Shown here piece by piece: positions 46,100-56,793 of a stretch of 64,000 bases of DNA; within the stretch, counting starts at the first letter, position 1, and each line of letters opens with the position of its first letter. This DNA comes from Symbiodinium natans (Eukaryota; Sar; Dinophyceae; Suessiales; Symbiodiniaceae). The notes under the pieces were generated by a model, which was not told where the DNA came from, searched no databases, and saw nothing but the letters and a program-made list of their open reading frames with translations. The translations under genes were made by a program, and so were the position numbers. Where the stretch lies: NCBI GenBank assembly GCA_905221605.1, contig CAJNDS010002150.1, positions 321,659-385,658 on the forward strand, in the 5' to 3' direction.

Positions 46100-47700
46100 G
46101 GGTGGGAGGGGTCGGGGGCCCAGGTAGGGGGTTCTGATGTGGGCAAGTTTGGAGTTGCGGCTTCAGGGGTAAGTTTATATGGTAGAAGTTTACCATTTAG
46201 GGTCCAGGGTTTAGGGTGTCTGCATATGGGAGGGAATCTAAGAAGTGGGCCATGACGCAGAGAACACGCCATGTTGGCGTTTGGGGTTTTGGTCAGAGGC
46301 TTGCGGTTCGGGGGCTTGGGGGGGGTCAAGGGGGCTAGGGCTTGGAGTCGGGGTGGTTGCAGTCTTTTCGGCGTAGGGTTGGGGTGTCAAGCAGCCAGAC
46401 GTTCAGAGCCGTCTGCTTCCCTGGCATCTATGAGCTGCAGCCGGGGGACCAGGGTGGGGTGGGGGGGGAGGGGGAGGATTTTCCGAGCCTTATATCCCCA
46501 AAGCTACACTCGGAGCCCTGGCCCTGTGAGTCCTCGCAACCCTGTGAACCTTGTCGTATAGCCCTTCTAAGCTCTCTGAAAATTAGAAGCCGCCCTACAA
46601 AACAACTACTAACCTACCGCTACCATGCCATAGCTCAAGCAGGCAGCATACCCTGTACAGTAGGGTCATAGGCTGCTTGCAAGGAAAATCAGCAAGTATC
46701 CATTATCATGTGTAATCCGATAGTTCAGAAGATGTCTTGCACATTCTATTTATGTAAGAAATAGTCTATTGGCTGCCATTGTTCCTGTCATTGTTCTTGA
46801 GGTTGACGCTGTTTTTGGTGTTGCTTACGTTGTTGCTACTGCACGTGCCGCTGTCAATTCTGCATGCACTGTTGTAGTGGCGCTCACGCATGCCAGGCAA
46901 AACTCTGAACCCAAATTCCCAAACCAGACCTGCAGCACAATTTGCAGGCTTGGACGCATCTGCTTCCCAGAGTGCTCAGCCTTCTAATGCGCTGGTCTTA
47001 TGCCAGACTGCCAAAGGACTTCTCACAGTACCCGCTTTTTAGTATGGCTTTTTGTGCTAACGCCATCGTAACACCACACCCTAAATCCTACACCCAGAGC
47101 AAGGCCCTCAGCGTGTTGCGCAGAGTGAAACGGCATCACTTGAAGCTACATGGGCAATTCTGCTCTAAACACCACAAGCTTTAAACCCCAAACCCTCAAC
47201 CCAGCACCTTAAACACTAAACCCTAAACCCTGCTGAGGTGGACCTTGGGAGTTTAGAACCCTAGAATTGTAGAAACCCAAAAAACCCAGAACCCTAAACC
47301 CTAAGCCCCAAACCCCAAATCCTACACCCTAAATCCTAACTAGAGCACCGATTGCCCATCCGGACTTGACGGTTCCGCGAGGCCGCCCTCGCGATTTTCG
47401 CCGTCGATGAAGGCGCCGCCGCCTCTGGCAAGGGAGCATTACAGCGTTTGGGGTTTGGGTTTAGGGTTTAGGGTTTCGGGTTTAGGGTTCTGGGGTTCGA
47501 GGTTCGAGGTTTGGGGTTTAAGGTTCTGAGGTTTGGGGTTTTGGGGGTTTAGGGTTTAGGGATTAATTACCCAAAAGGTGCCGTTTTTTGTTGAAGGAGG
47601 GTTTATAAGAGAGACTCACCCTTGCTGCCTTCCAGATGGAGACATGAAAGTGGAGAGTTAAAGGGCCTGTAAGGATTGGCAGGCTTCGGGACTTGGTGAG
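46100..47700. other. Repeat-poor spacer
   Basis: 46560-47180 lacks telomere words and has a valine/alanine-rich plus frame that looks like low-complexity DNA. At ~47430-47345 a minus frame GGGAFIDGENREGGLAEPS is protein-like but isolated. Confidence 0.35.
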
Positions 47701-47717
47701 GTATCTCGGGATTCCTA

Positions 47718-47802
47718 TAAACCCTAAACCCTAAACCCTAAACCCTAAACCCTAAACCCTAAACCCTAAACCCTAAACCCTAAACCCTAAACCCTAAACC
47801 CT
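47718..47802 (-). repeat. (CCCTAAA)n array
   Basis: About 12 copies, 170 bp downstream of the methyltransferase stop. Confidence 0.95.
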
Positions 47803-47973
47803 ACCTAAACCCTTACCCTAAGCCGCGCGCTTTGTCCTGAAATCGAGCGAGCCGTTGGGAGGAGGGAAGAGGCGGCTCATGGAATGAGCAACGTGTGTGC
47901 TCAGGCTCGACGTCGAATTGCTCCGGTTCCTGGGTCCTTCTTGTAAGGGATCCCATGATAAAAGGGCACATCG

Positions 47974-48924
47974 TCAGTAGTCAGGGGCACAAGGGAATTG
48001 GGGCAATAAAACTTCGGATTCTTGCTTGCGCTGAGCCAGAATCTCGGACACGGCCCACGAGTCATCAGAGGTCGCGGTCGCTGCAAGCCATGCGACACGC
48101 TCATCTATCTCAGAGATGAGATGCTGACCTCTGGGGCGTACAGCCTCAAAGATCCAAGGCTTACCAGCCCACATCGCTTCCGCCCTCCTTTCTGGCTCTT
48201 CCAGCTGGACATGGAAACCGGCACCCTGCAGGAGTGAATGCCACTTTGCCCGTGGAAAGAGGACCTTGCCGATCGAGATCTTCAGGTTCTCTTGGGTCTT
48301 AATCATGAACACCAAGCTCCCTTCGGGTCGCAAAACTCTGTGAATGTCTGTCAGGAGCTTTGCGAGAGCCTCTTCTTGGAAGTAGTACAAGGAGAACCTT
48401 GAGAAAACCACATCGAAAGACCCATCTGGAAATGGCAAAGTTTCAGGCAACGTGTGCGGAATGACCTTGATGTTATGCTTTTGGAGATTGGGAGCGTAGC
48501 ATGGGAAGGAAGACGCAGGCAACTCGCCTGGCCTCCGGCCGGGTCGGTCAAACGATTTCGGACAGGAACGCTTCGAGGATTCTGCTGGCCGGTCCAAGGC
48601 AGTAATCTCCACCCATGGCGCTTGCTTGCGCAACTCAAGGGCCTCCTGGCCCGACCCGAATCCCAATTCTAGGACCGCCCGTTGCTCGCAGTGGGGCAGC
48701 TTTGCAGCAACTCGGGCAACGAACTCCCTATCCGGCTCCGTGCGCACCAACTTGTCAAAGTTGCTGGCACCAGAAGGAGGAGCAGCAGCGTGATGAACGA
48801 CCCTGATGCTTTGAAGGTCGCCTGCGTCTGGAGGTGCAAAGGACGTGCGGTGGTTCAGTACTACAACAACCAGGACCATTCGGGGCGCTTGCCAGATCCA
48901 CTTTAGCCTGGCCACGCGCGCCAT
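47974..48924 (-). CDS. Class I SAM-dependent methyltransferase (Methyltransf_11/25 type), intronless
   Basis: A 316-residue ORF. Motif I is VLELGFGSGQ (about 84-93), the acidic end of strand 2 is ALDRP (about 109-113), motif II/III region is LPFPDGSFDVVFSRFSLYYF (about 153-172), followed by VLRPEGSLVFMIKT (about 187-200). This is the standard Rossmann-fold methyltransferase layout. Residues 13-24 form a short hydrophobic stretch that could be a signal anchor. The C-terminal 80 residues are not diagnostic and the substrate is unknown. No introns, in a window where other genes have exons under 120 nt. A degenerate spliced-leader-like sequence lies 25 nt upstream of the ATG, so the gene was probably retroposed from a trans-spliced mRNA. 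Confidence 0.86.
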   Translation of the reverse strand: MARVARLKWIWQAPRMVLVVVVLNHRTSFAPPDAGDLQSIRVVHHAAAPPSGASNFDKLVRTEPDREFVARVAAKLPHCEQRAVLELGFGSGQEALELRKQAPWVEITALDRPAESSKRSCPKSFDRPGRRPGELPASSFPCYAPNLQKHNIKVIPHTLPETLPFPDGSFDVVFSRFSLYYFQEEALAKLLTDIHRVLRPEGSLVFMIKTQENLKISIGKVLFPRAKWHSLLQGAGFHVQLEEPERRAEAMWAGKPWIFEAVRPRGQHLISEIDERVAWLAATATSDDSWAVSEILAQRKQESEVLLPQFPCAPDY

Positions 48925-48948
48925 GAATTCCCCGACCTTTGGGAGAAT

Positions 48949-48970
48949 CTAGAGTCCAAAATGACTTCCG
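48949..48970 (-). other. Relic of dinoflagellate spliced leader upstream of methyltransferase
   Basis: On the minus strand the sequence reads GAAGTCATTTTGGACTCTAG. The conserved dinoflagellate spliced leader ends in GCCATTTTGGCTCAAG (established knowledge). The match is CATTTTGG followed by CTC and AG with one inserted base, in the right orientation and 25 nt before the start codon. Chance similarity is possible but the position is telling. Confidence 0.6.
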
Positions 48971-49257
48971 CGCATGCGCGCGGAGTGAGCAAAACCTAAA
49001 GCCTAAACCCAATAGTTCAGCCCTGTAAACCCTGCAAACAAACCTTCCCCACACACCCATAAAAACCCCAATCTCCTTCGAAGATCCTCCCAGGAGTCAA
49101 TGACTTCCCGCATCCTAAACCCTAAACCCTAAACCCTAAACCCTAAACCCTATATAAACCCTAAACCCTAAACCCGAAACAGCCCTGCTCCTAGCTGAGC
49201 AGCCCGGGTGTGGCCCTCGGGCAAACGGCCGTGGAACGCTGCCAGGGTGTAGGGCTT

Positions 49258-49410
49258 ACGGTTTAGGGTTGGGTTTAGGGTTTAGGGTTTAGGGTTCAGG
49301 GTTCAGGGTTTAGGGTTTAGGGTTTAGGATTTAGGGTTTAGGGTTTAGGGTTTAGGGTTTAGGGTTTAGGGTTTAGGGTTTCGGGTTTCGGGTTTAGGGT
49401 TTAGGGTTTG
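49258..49410 (+). repeat. TTTAGGG array
   Basis: About 20 units with TTCAGGG, ATTTAGGG and TTTCGGG variants. Opposite array at 49113-49175. Confidence 0.93.
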
Positions 49411-51000
49411 GTTCACTTGAGGATTTGGGATGTATTCCTAGATCGTCGCTCAGAGTGGCGAGGTCTTCCGGCTCAGGGTTTCGGGGCTAGATCAAATCGC
49501 CCCCCAGACTATATTAGCCCTAAACCCCTAAACCCTAAACGCGCACGCCAGTCGCAAAGTGCAGGCTGGTCTCTTCTTGCTTGGCAGGAGAGGGAGATGT
49601 CTGCTCTAGATTCATCCAACAAGAAGGGGCCTTTCGTCATGGGTAATTATTGTGGGCAGTCTTATGCGTCTGTATTAAACCATCTAGGAGATCTGAGTGG
49701 AACATGTTGCGTACTCATTGTAGGTTGCTAAACCCTCAACCCTAAACCTGAAGCCCTAAACCCTAAACCAGAGGCCTGCCCAGCAACCAGGGAATCGCTC
49801 TTGGGGCTTAGAAGTGCCGTTTTCTACACGATCCAAGAAGGGTATCACAAGTAGTGCCCCGAAAAATGTGCCTAAACTTGGACCCTATAAAATGGTAAGC
49901 CTAAGACATCCCCAGGGCCTGCCTGCCCTGCAAGCCTGCATGTAACTCTCCAGGGGCAGTCCACCAAATTAGGGTCCCTTACTGGACATAAACCATAGTG
50001 TCACAGAGCTGGCCCATCAGACCTTCTGGCGTTGCGATCATCTCGATCTGGGTATCCAGGCCTGACCATGCTTGGGGTGTGTTTAGGTCGGGGGCTTAGG
50101 GTTTTTGGGGTTTAGGGGTTTAAGGACGAAGGTTCAAGGCTCTAACGACAAAAAGCATCTAAATGTCAACACAGACCGACGTGGCTGAAGCTCATATTTT
50201 CCCCGTAAGCATCATCGAATGCTACACAAGCCCTGAAGGCCGTTACAAACAAGCGAAACAAGGCGAAACAAAAACAGCCGGGGGGGGGGGGGGGGGGGGG
50301 GGGAGTGGTTGTAGCTGCTTTCTTGGGCGAAGGCGAGCGGCTAGATCGTTCATGCGTTTCTGGCTTCTTGCTGAGGAACTTGAATGAAGCTACCCCAATC
50401 AGACGCTGCCTTGCTACTTAGCAGCTGCCACTCAACTGTTCAATCGGCGAAGCTTGACATTCACAACCACTTTGCTGAGGATGTCTGCGCATTCCGTAGA
50501 TGCTGCCCTCCCTCCCTCACTCACTCTCCCTCTCTCTCTCTCTTTCCCTCTCTCTCTCTATTCCTGCCCTCCTTTCTCTCTCTCGGGCCTGTCTCACCGA
50601 AAACCACGAGCAGCTTGTTTTCTGCTCATCGCTCCACAAAAAGCAGTGCTTGGGTGCTCTCGCATCTGCAAAAACAACGCAAAAACAATGTCTCAGGCAG
50701 GGTCCTACGCACAAGTGCGCGTTTGACGTGACGACTCGGTGCCGCGATCATTTCGATCCTCCGCTTTGCGGGAGCCTCCTCGTGCACAATCTCGTCCATG
50801 CAGCCCTAAACTCAGGGCCTAGGCCGCCCCCCTACAGAGGGGGGGCGGCGCTTAAGCCCTTCGACCTCTATGGCGAAAGTCCACCCAGGTCGCTTGCCCG
50901 CCTCCTGCAGCCCGGAGGTCGGTAGCACCCACGATGGGCCCGGTACCGGAGCAGGTTCTCCCGGGGACCAGTACTGGTCCCCTTAATAAAGTAAAAACCC
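49410..51000. other. Unassigned region
   Basis: A possible plus-strand exon at 49594-49651 (EREMSALDSSNKKGPFVM) has a good TTGGCAG acceptor and ATGG|GTAATT donor. A CT-rich tract (50510-50585) and poly-G (50281-50303) follow. Confidence 0.35.
50963..50982. other. Perfect 20-bp palindrome
   Basis: GGGGACCAGTACTGGTCCCC. A 10-bp palindrome CCGGTACCGG (50940-50949) and an inverted repeat CCGCCCCCCT..AGGGGGGGCGG (about 50827-50851) lie close by. Confidence 0.6.
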
Positions 51001-51171
51001 TAAACCCCAAGGGATGGGGCTGGCATTTCGGGGGGGGGTACCCCAAGGCCCCCAGGCCAGGAGGACCCGGAGCCCCCACCGCAGCGTGTCCAGGGACCAG
51101 GGGGCCTCAGGCCAGGCCAGGCAGAGCGGGTGCTCAAAAAGCTGATTTTTGGGTCCTGGCCCTTGCCCTGA

Positions 51172-51280
51172 CCCATTGGCCCCCCCCCTGGCCCCCCTGG
51201 CCCCCCCTGGCCCCCCTGGCCCCCCCTGGCCCCCCCTGGCCCCCCCTGGCGCCCCCTGGCCCCCCCTGGCCCCCTCTGGG
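51172..51280 (+). repeat. GGCCCCCCCT minisatellite
   Basis: About ten tandem copies of a (T)GGCCCCCC unit; the proline-rich and collagen-like frames here come from the repeat. Confidence 0.85.
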
Positions 51281-51642
51281 TCTCGGCCATCCCTGGCCTC
51301 CCTGGTCCCCTGGCCCTCTGGCCTCTGGCTCTGGCCTTTCTTGGCCCCCTTGACCCTTGGCCCTTTCGGCCCTTGTCAGCTCAGGCCCCCCACAAAATCA
51401 ACCCACACCTACTTTGGGCAGTTTTGGCACCCTTTTTCCTGAGCCCCGCTGGCCCCCGTCTGGCCCCCTGTCTGCCCCCGGCTCTCGTTGGCCCTTCTGC
51501 CCACCTCTTGTGGCCCCCGCTAACCCTGTCAGCCGGGACCTGGCTACAAACCTTATTCTTGGATGTTTTTTTTGAAAAGTAAGCGATTGTCATGAGTTTA
51601 GGCCTAAACCCTAAAAGGAATAGGTTTGGGTGGTTTTGCCGC

Positions 51643-51760
51643 CTCGGACGGCGTGGGAAAAGTTTTTGATGGCCCTCCAATATCGGGCCAGGAGCTGCTC
51701 TGCGCATTTGCCGAGGCATTCGAGCCGCTGCTGCATCCTAGCCTTCACAGCATCTACGCC
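51643..51760 (-). CDS. Candidate helical exon, unknown gene (57.9-51.6 kb cluster)
   Basis: ATAG|G acceptor, GAG|GC donor. The minus strand reads VDAVKARMQQRLECLGKC, AEQLLARYWRAIKNFSHAV, a good amphipathic helix. Likely the last or a late exon of the gene whose other exons lie at 52.1-57.9 kb. Confidence 0.5.
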
Positions 51761-51869
51761 CTATCACAGCAAACCCTAAACCCTAAACCCTAAACCCTAA
51801 AGCCTAAACCCTAAACCCTAAACCCTGAACCCTAAACCCTAAACCCTAAACCCTAATCTGTCCAAGGAC

Positions 51870-51917
51870 CCGAATGGACCCCAAAACCCACTGAGCTATC
51901 GCGGGCTTCGCGTCCGG
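51870..51917 (-). CDS. Candidate short exon
   Basis: GCAG| acceptor then PDAKPAIAQWVLGS on the minus strand, between telomere-type array 51773-51857 and an AAACACCC array. Fits between 52177-52106 and 51760-51643 by position; phase not proven. Confidence 0.35.
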
Positions 51918-51934
51918 CTGCAGCCCAAGGCAAA

Positions 51935-52095
51935 CTACACCCAAACACCCAAACACCCACAAACACCCACAAACACCCAAACACCCAAACACCCAAACAA
52001 TCAAACACCCAAACACCCCCAACACCCCCAACACCCAACACCCAAAACCTTAACCCCCCAACCCCCCCAACCCCCCCAACCCCCCCAACCCCAAA
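51935..52095 (+). repeat. AAACACCC and CCCCCCAAC tandem arrays
   Basis: An octamer array AAACACCC (51938-52030) passes into a nonamer CCCCCCAAC array (52050-52090). Confidence 0.85.
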
Positions 52096-52105
52096 AACCC
52101 TGTGC

Positions 52106-52177
52106 CTGGCAGCTGCTTCCGAAGATACCTCCGTGGTGCACGGAGGTCGCCCTGGCCCGTGGACATGGCGGCTTTGG
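52106..52177 (-). CDS. Candidate 72-nt exon
   Basis: CTGCAG| acceptor and CCAG|GCACAG donor enclose AKAAMSTGQGDLRAPR, RYLRKQLP on the minus strand. Basic, protein-like; no family. Confidence 0.42.
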
Positions 52178-52604
52178 CTGCAGCTTTCGGGTTTAGGTTT
52201 ATAGGGTTTAGGGTTTAGGGTTTAGGGTTTAGGGTTTAGGGTTTAGGGTTTAGGGTTTAGGGTTTAGGGTTTAGGGTTTAGGGTTAGGGTTTAGGGTTTA
52301 GGGGCTTAGGGAATAAAGGGCTTGGTGCTTCGGGCTTAAGGTTCGGGTTTGGGGTTTAGGGTTTGAGGCTCAGGGTTTTGGGCGTAGGGCTTAAGGATTC
52401 GGAGTGTTGGCGGCCTGGGTTCTGTAGGGCTTGGCAGTTTTGGGTGGTGGACTAAAGAAATGCAGCCACCATGAACTCTGAAGCTGCACTCTCAAGCGGG
52501 AACCCTACACGTTCTCTGCGGATGAATTCGCACCGGAAGGACAAGAACCTGGGACTGACTCTCATTTCAATAGGTATGCAAACCCCAAAGAACAAAAGCT
52601 TCTT

Positions 52605-52766
52605 GGGGTAGTTACATGGTCCCTTAATATGGGCCCTTACTGGGGGACCCCTTTTTCTATACCCTTTATATACCCCTTTTATACCCCTTATCGACCTCAG
52701 GGCCCGTACATCAACACTCCTTTTTAAGGGGGTAAGGGACCATCTTAAGAGACCATAGAACTACCC
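52605..52766. mobile_element. Foldback element, GGTAGTT ends
   Basis: GGTAGTTACATGGTCCCTTA on the left matches the reverse complement of TAAGGGACCATC...ACCATAGAACTACC on the right. Arms about 40 bp with small gaps. Confidence 0.55.
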
Positions 52767-52989
52767 TTAGAAAGTTGAGCCTTGCGGCTCTTAGTCGGCA
52801 TACAAGATAGGCAGAGCTGGAGGGGAAAAAAAACTGAGCCCAACCTACCTTCTGAGTAGGCTTCCTACAGCCTAGAACCCTGAACCCTAAACCCCAAGCA
52901 TGTGGTCTGATATAAGCTCGGCCTGATTCACCCCATGCCCTATACCCGAAACCTTAGAACCTAAAGCGTCAACCCGAACCCTATGAAAC

Positions 52990-53083
52990 CCGCGGCGCCT
53001 CGAGAACCACAAGCACTGGGTCCCGGTAGCAAGCAGGCACCGAGTCCGACAGAAGGATGGCCTCTCCCAACGGGATGGGAGTG
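52990..53083 (-). CDS. Candidate exon
   Basis: The minus strand reads TPIPLGEAILLSDSV, PACYRDPVLVVLEAP, a hydrophobic strand-like segment ending in a well-formed block before the next array. Boundaries are approximate. Confidence 0.4.
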
Positions 53084-53499
53084 AGTTTAGGGCTTAGGGC
53101 TTAGGGCTGAGGGCTTAGGGCTTAGGGTTTTAGGGTTTTAGGGTTTTAGGGTTTTAGGGTTTTAGGGTTTCGGGTTTAGGGGCTGTAGGGTTGCTTTAGG
53201 GTTTGGGGGCTTCAGGGGCACGTCAGGGATTCATTGCCTTGGGATGCAGAGGGGCTTTTGGAGGCTTACTTGTCCAGTATCCTTGGGGAACTAAACGTTA
53301 ACCTTTGGGATTATCAGAGGAATGTCATACCCCAAAAGGGTTAAAGCTTACCTACTCTACTACTAAGGAGGGTTCAGGCTTTCCATGTTGCAGAACTTCA
53401 AGGGGCTTCAGGGCTTTCGGGCTTCGATGCAGTGGGGGCGATAGGCACTCCTCCTGGCTTCGTAAGCTCGGCCGAAAGGTTCCCAGGTACCTACCCTAG

Positions 53500-53660
53500 G
53501 GTTTAGGGTTTAGGGTTTAGGGTTTAGGGTTTAGGGTTTAGGGTTTAGGGTTTAGGGTTTAGGGTTAGGGTTTAGGGTTTAGGGTTTAGGGTTTAGGGTT
53601 TAGGGTTTAGGGTTTAGGGTTTAGGGTTTAGGGTTTAGGGTTTAGGGTTTAGGGTTTAGG
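53500..53660 (+). repeat. (TTTAGGG)n array
   Basis: About 22 copies with one TTAGGG deletion variant. Confidence 0.95.
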
Positions 53661-54736
53661 GCCGAGTTAGACCTTACGGCCCTTATGGACCGAAACCTTA
53701 GATACAGTTCCGAAGCCGAAGCCCTACAAGCTGCAAGGCGACTGCAGCCTCCCGAGCCCTAAACCCTAAAACTTGAACCCCAAGGGTTTAGGGTTTAGGG
53801 TTTAGGGTTTAGGGTTTAGGATTTAGGGTTTAGGGTTTAGGGTTTAGGATTTAGGGTTTAGGATTTAGGGTTTAGGGCCTAACTAACCCAGCCCCAAAAC
53901 CCTAATGAAGGCTTTCGAGCTTGCGAGCCTCAGTCATTTTCTTTGCGCAGGTTTGACTCTGCCCCCTCGGAGGCCCAATGAACCCTAAAAGGAAGAGTGG
54001 GCCTATATACCTCAAGAGGAATTAGGGGCGGGTTTAGGGGCTATAGAGGGTTTAGGAGGTTTTGCTGTTTCAGCTCTACTAGGGGGTTTAGGGTTTGAAG
54101 GGCTTAGAGTTGAAAGAGGGCCGGTTCGCTTGGGCCCCCCTTCAAGGGCCCTGGCAAGCAGACAGCCGGAGGAAGCGTGGGGCCTCTTTAAGGCCGCACG
54201 GAAGAGCCGACTGAGGAGCTCTCATACGATCGGAAGGCTCCCAGGGTTCAAGGTAGGGCTTTGTGAAGGGTTTGGGTTTAGGGTTTGGGGCTTAGGTTTT
54301 GGGATTTCGGAAGGGTTTGTAGGGTTTCGGGGGGGCGGGGTTGGGTTTCGTTGTCAGGGTAGACGCAGGTTTCGGGTTTACGGGGTTTAGGGGCTTGGGG
54401 GTAGACTCGGGTTTTCGGGCTTTGGGGTTTCGAGGGTTGAGAGAAAGCCCTGGACCCCGAACCCTGAACCTTCCGAATTTGAGAAAGGCCCATGTCACCC
54501 ATGTGCTGAGCACCATGGCTTCTCGGGTAAGTGCCCGGCCAAAAGCACAGGCAAATGCTGGCTGAGTAGTGTTCTGTGAGGTAGCATCTTGAAAAAAACA
54601 GAGGAGGCTTGAGATTCTGGGGGTAAAGGGTTTATAGGTATTAGGGCCTAGAGTTCTAGATTTATTGTGTTTAACTAGGGTTTGGTGAGGTTCGGGCCTT
54701 TGAGATTTTGCCATGTGTGTCTTCCAATAGACTTAC

Positions 54737-54835
54737 GCACTCTTGCTGCAAGCGACCTGCAGGCCAATAGCCGCTCCGAACACTGCTCATTTCCAGGGCA
54801 GATGCTACAGTTCTGCAGCCTGCAAACACCGACAC
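54737..54835 (-). CDS. Candidate 99-nt exon
   Basis: CCAG| acceptor and GAGTGC|GTAAGT donor enclose exactly 33 codons: VSVFAGCRTVASALEMSS then VRSGYWPAGRLQQEC. One of the few canonical GTAAGT donors in the window. The opposite strand also has an open frame, so strand is not certain. Confidence 0.42.
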
Positions 54836-55387
54836 CTGGCAGGAAGAACAAGCCTCAGCTGTAGGAAAGCGCCGTAATTTCGAGCACCAAGCACATCAAG
54901 CCTAGATTTTGCTGGTAGAGGGCTTCTATCAGGCTCCTATCCTCGATTCTGCTACTTGAACCCTAAACCCTAAACCCTAAACCCTAAACCCTACATACTT
55001 GAACTGCGCAGTGAGCCAACAAATGGCAGCAACTCCTGCATCTGCAGACCCTGAGCCCTAAAACCCGGAGGGGCACCAATAAACCCTAAACCCTAAACCC
55101 TAAACCCTAAACCCTAAACCCTAAACCCTAAACCCGAGAGACTCTAGATGGATCTAGATGGCATGTTTCAGCCCTGTTGCAAGAGGAGCTGGCTGATCTC
55201 TCCGTCGGGTCCCTACTTGGATCGAATTCCCTTGGCACTAGGAGTCCGCAGATAGCCCCTGTGGGCCTGGTTAAGGGTTGAAGGTGTAGTTGGGGGGTTG
55301 ATCTAAGCTACTAGACTCTTTGTGGCCTCTATTCTCGACAAACCTCCACAGTTTAGGTTTCCAAGCAAGCCCATAATGAGTTAAATC

Positions 55388-55648
55388 ATGTCCCGCTACC
55401 TCCCCCGCCCGGGGTTTCGAGCAGGGCTTCAAGCCCTAATCCTGAACTGTACGGGGGTAAGGAGGGGTTGGGGAGTCCCTTGGCTTGTCCCTAAAAAGCT
55501 CTACAAGCCCCGGTTCGAACCTTACGCCCTAGTACAATCATGTATTGTCGGGTTTTTGGGCAGGAATGTTAGATCCGCTGATCTATTGTGTGACATCAGG
55601 TTTGTTGGGCAAAAGGTTGTTAAAGGCGCAGGGGAGAAGCCCTACTAA
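55388..55648 (+). CDS. Hypothetical 86-aa ORF
   Basis: ATG at 55388; contains WGVPWLVPKKLYKPRFEPY and RSADLLCDIRFVGQKVVKG. No domain recognised and no support beyond openness and absence of repeats. Confidence 0.2.
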   Translation: MSRYLPRPGFRAGLQALILNCTGVRRGWGVPWLVPKKLYKPRFEPYALVQSCIVGFLGRNVRSADLLCDIRFVGQKVVKGAGEKPY

Positions 55649-55755
55649 AGACTCTAAACCCTGACATGCCCTAAACCCTGAATACCCGAAACGATTGAAC
55701 CCCAGAGGCCCTGAACTCTGAACTCGCAAAGCCCCTTAAAGTCTACAAAACTGGT

Positions 55756-55843
55756 TCATAGCTGGGATAGAAATAAAAATTCAAAATTTTATTCTTATTG
55801 AGTTTAAGTACCCTTAAAAATGTAAAATGTTATCCCACTATGA
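55756..55843. mobile_element. AT-rich 88-bp MITE-like element
   Basis: TCATAGCTGGGATA and TATCCCACTATGA are terminal inverted repeats (one gap); the interior is about 80% A+T against a GC-rich background. Confidence 0.5.
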
Positions 55844-55867
55844 CAAAGAAAAGAAACGCATGTCACG

Positions 55868-55965
55868 CTGGAGAGTGCCAAGGACGTGCATGGTCCGAAT
55901 TAGCTGGCATCGGTCTTGCCGAGGTGACGCAAAGGGCTCCGTGCACATGTTGGGCTTAGTCTTTC
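55868..55965 (-). CDS. Candidate exon
   Basis: Minus-strand frame MCTEPFASPRQDRCQ, LIRTMHVLGTLQRDMRFF. Adjacent to the AT-rich inverted-repeat element 55756-55843. Boundaries approximate. Confidence 0.38.
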
Positions 55966-56265
55966 GGGGTTCGTAGCCGCAAAAGAAAGAGGAACCCTGT
56001 CACTCACTAGGCCCTTGTGACCTAAACCCCAACCTTAACCCCTTACAATCGCGAAACCCCAGCAAAGCCCTGCCAAGGAAACAAGGGTACTACTTGGCAT
56101 GGAAGCAAGACACTAAACCCTGCAAGGGTACCCGCTTGACATCCTGGAACTCCCCCAGAACCCAACCGCGGTGTGCCGGGAGCCTAGTGCTTTGAGGTGT
56201 TAGGGCTGTAGGCTGTGGGGGTTGATGTAGGGTTTTAGGATGTAGGGCTTGAGGGCTTGAGGGTT

Positions 56266-56395
56266 TCTAAACCCTAAACCCTAAACCCTAAACCCTAAAC
56301 CCTAAACCCTAAACCCTAAAACCCTAAAACCCTAAAACCCTAAAACCCTAAAACCCTAAACCCCTAAACCCTAAACCCTAAACCCTAAACCCCAA
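56266..56395 (-). repeat. CCCTAAA/CCCTAAAA array
   Basis: Heptamers switch to an octamer CCCTAAAA block in the middle and back. Confidence 0.93.
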
Positions 56396-56399
56396 GCAG

Positions 56400-56462
56400 G
56401 GGACGTAATGCTCCGAAGGCACCTCGGGCAGCTGGTGCACGTCCGACCTCACTTCCGGCCAC
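56400..56462 (-). CDS. Candidate exon
   Basis: CCAG| acceptor, then on the minus strand RWPEVRSDVHQLPEV, PSEHYVP up to the next telomere-type array. Other frames are less protein-like. Confidence 0.42.
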
Positions 56463-56793
56463 CTGGCGGCAAAACTGAATCCCAAACGGTCCCCAAATTC
56501 CATAAGCGCCTCTACACCCTAAACCCTAAACCCTAAAACCTAAACCCTAAACCCTAAACCCTAAAACCTAAAACCTAAACCCTAAAACCTAAAACCTAAG
56601 CTGGCACCTGAAATTCTATGCTCCTTGGGCCCTCAAGCGCTTAAGCCGAGAGCGCGCTTCACCACCGTCCTCGACGGGTCTATCGAGGTGGTTTAGGGCT
56701 TGGGGCTCGCGGGTGCTATCGGGTGCTTGGGGCTTGTAGGGTTTAGGGTTTAGGGTTTAGGGTTCAGGGTTCAGGGTTTAGGGTTTAGGGTTT

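Noticed and set aside
50934-51442. Proline-rich and collagen-like (GGxGG) frames
   Set aside because: They translate the GGCCCCCC minisatellite; all frames stay open for the same reason.
51865-51910. tRNA-like A box (TAGCTCAGTGGG) on the minus strand
   Set aside because: No B box at proper distance and no cloverleaf; the segment fits a short exon better.
55495-55530. GGTTCGAACC, a tRNA T-loop-like word
   Set aside because: Flanking bases do not form a T stem or acceptor stem on either strand.
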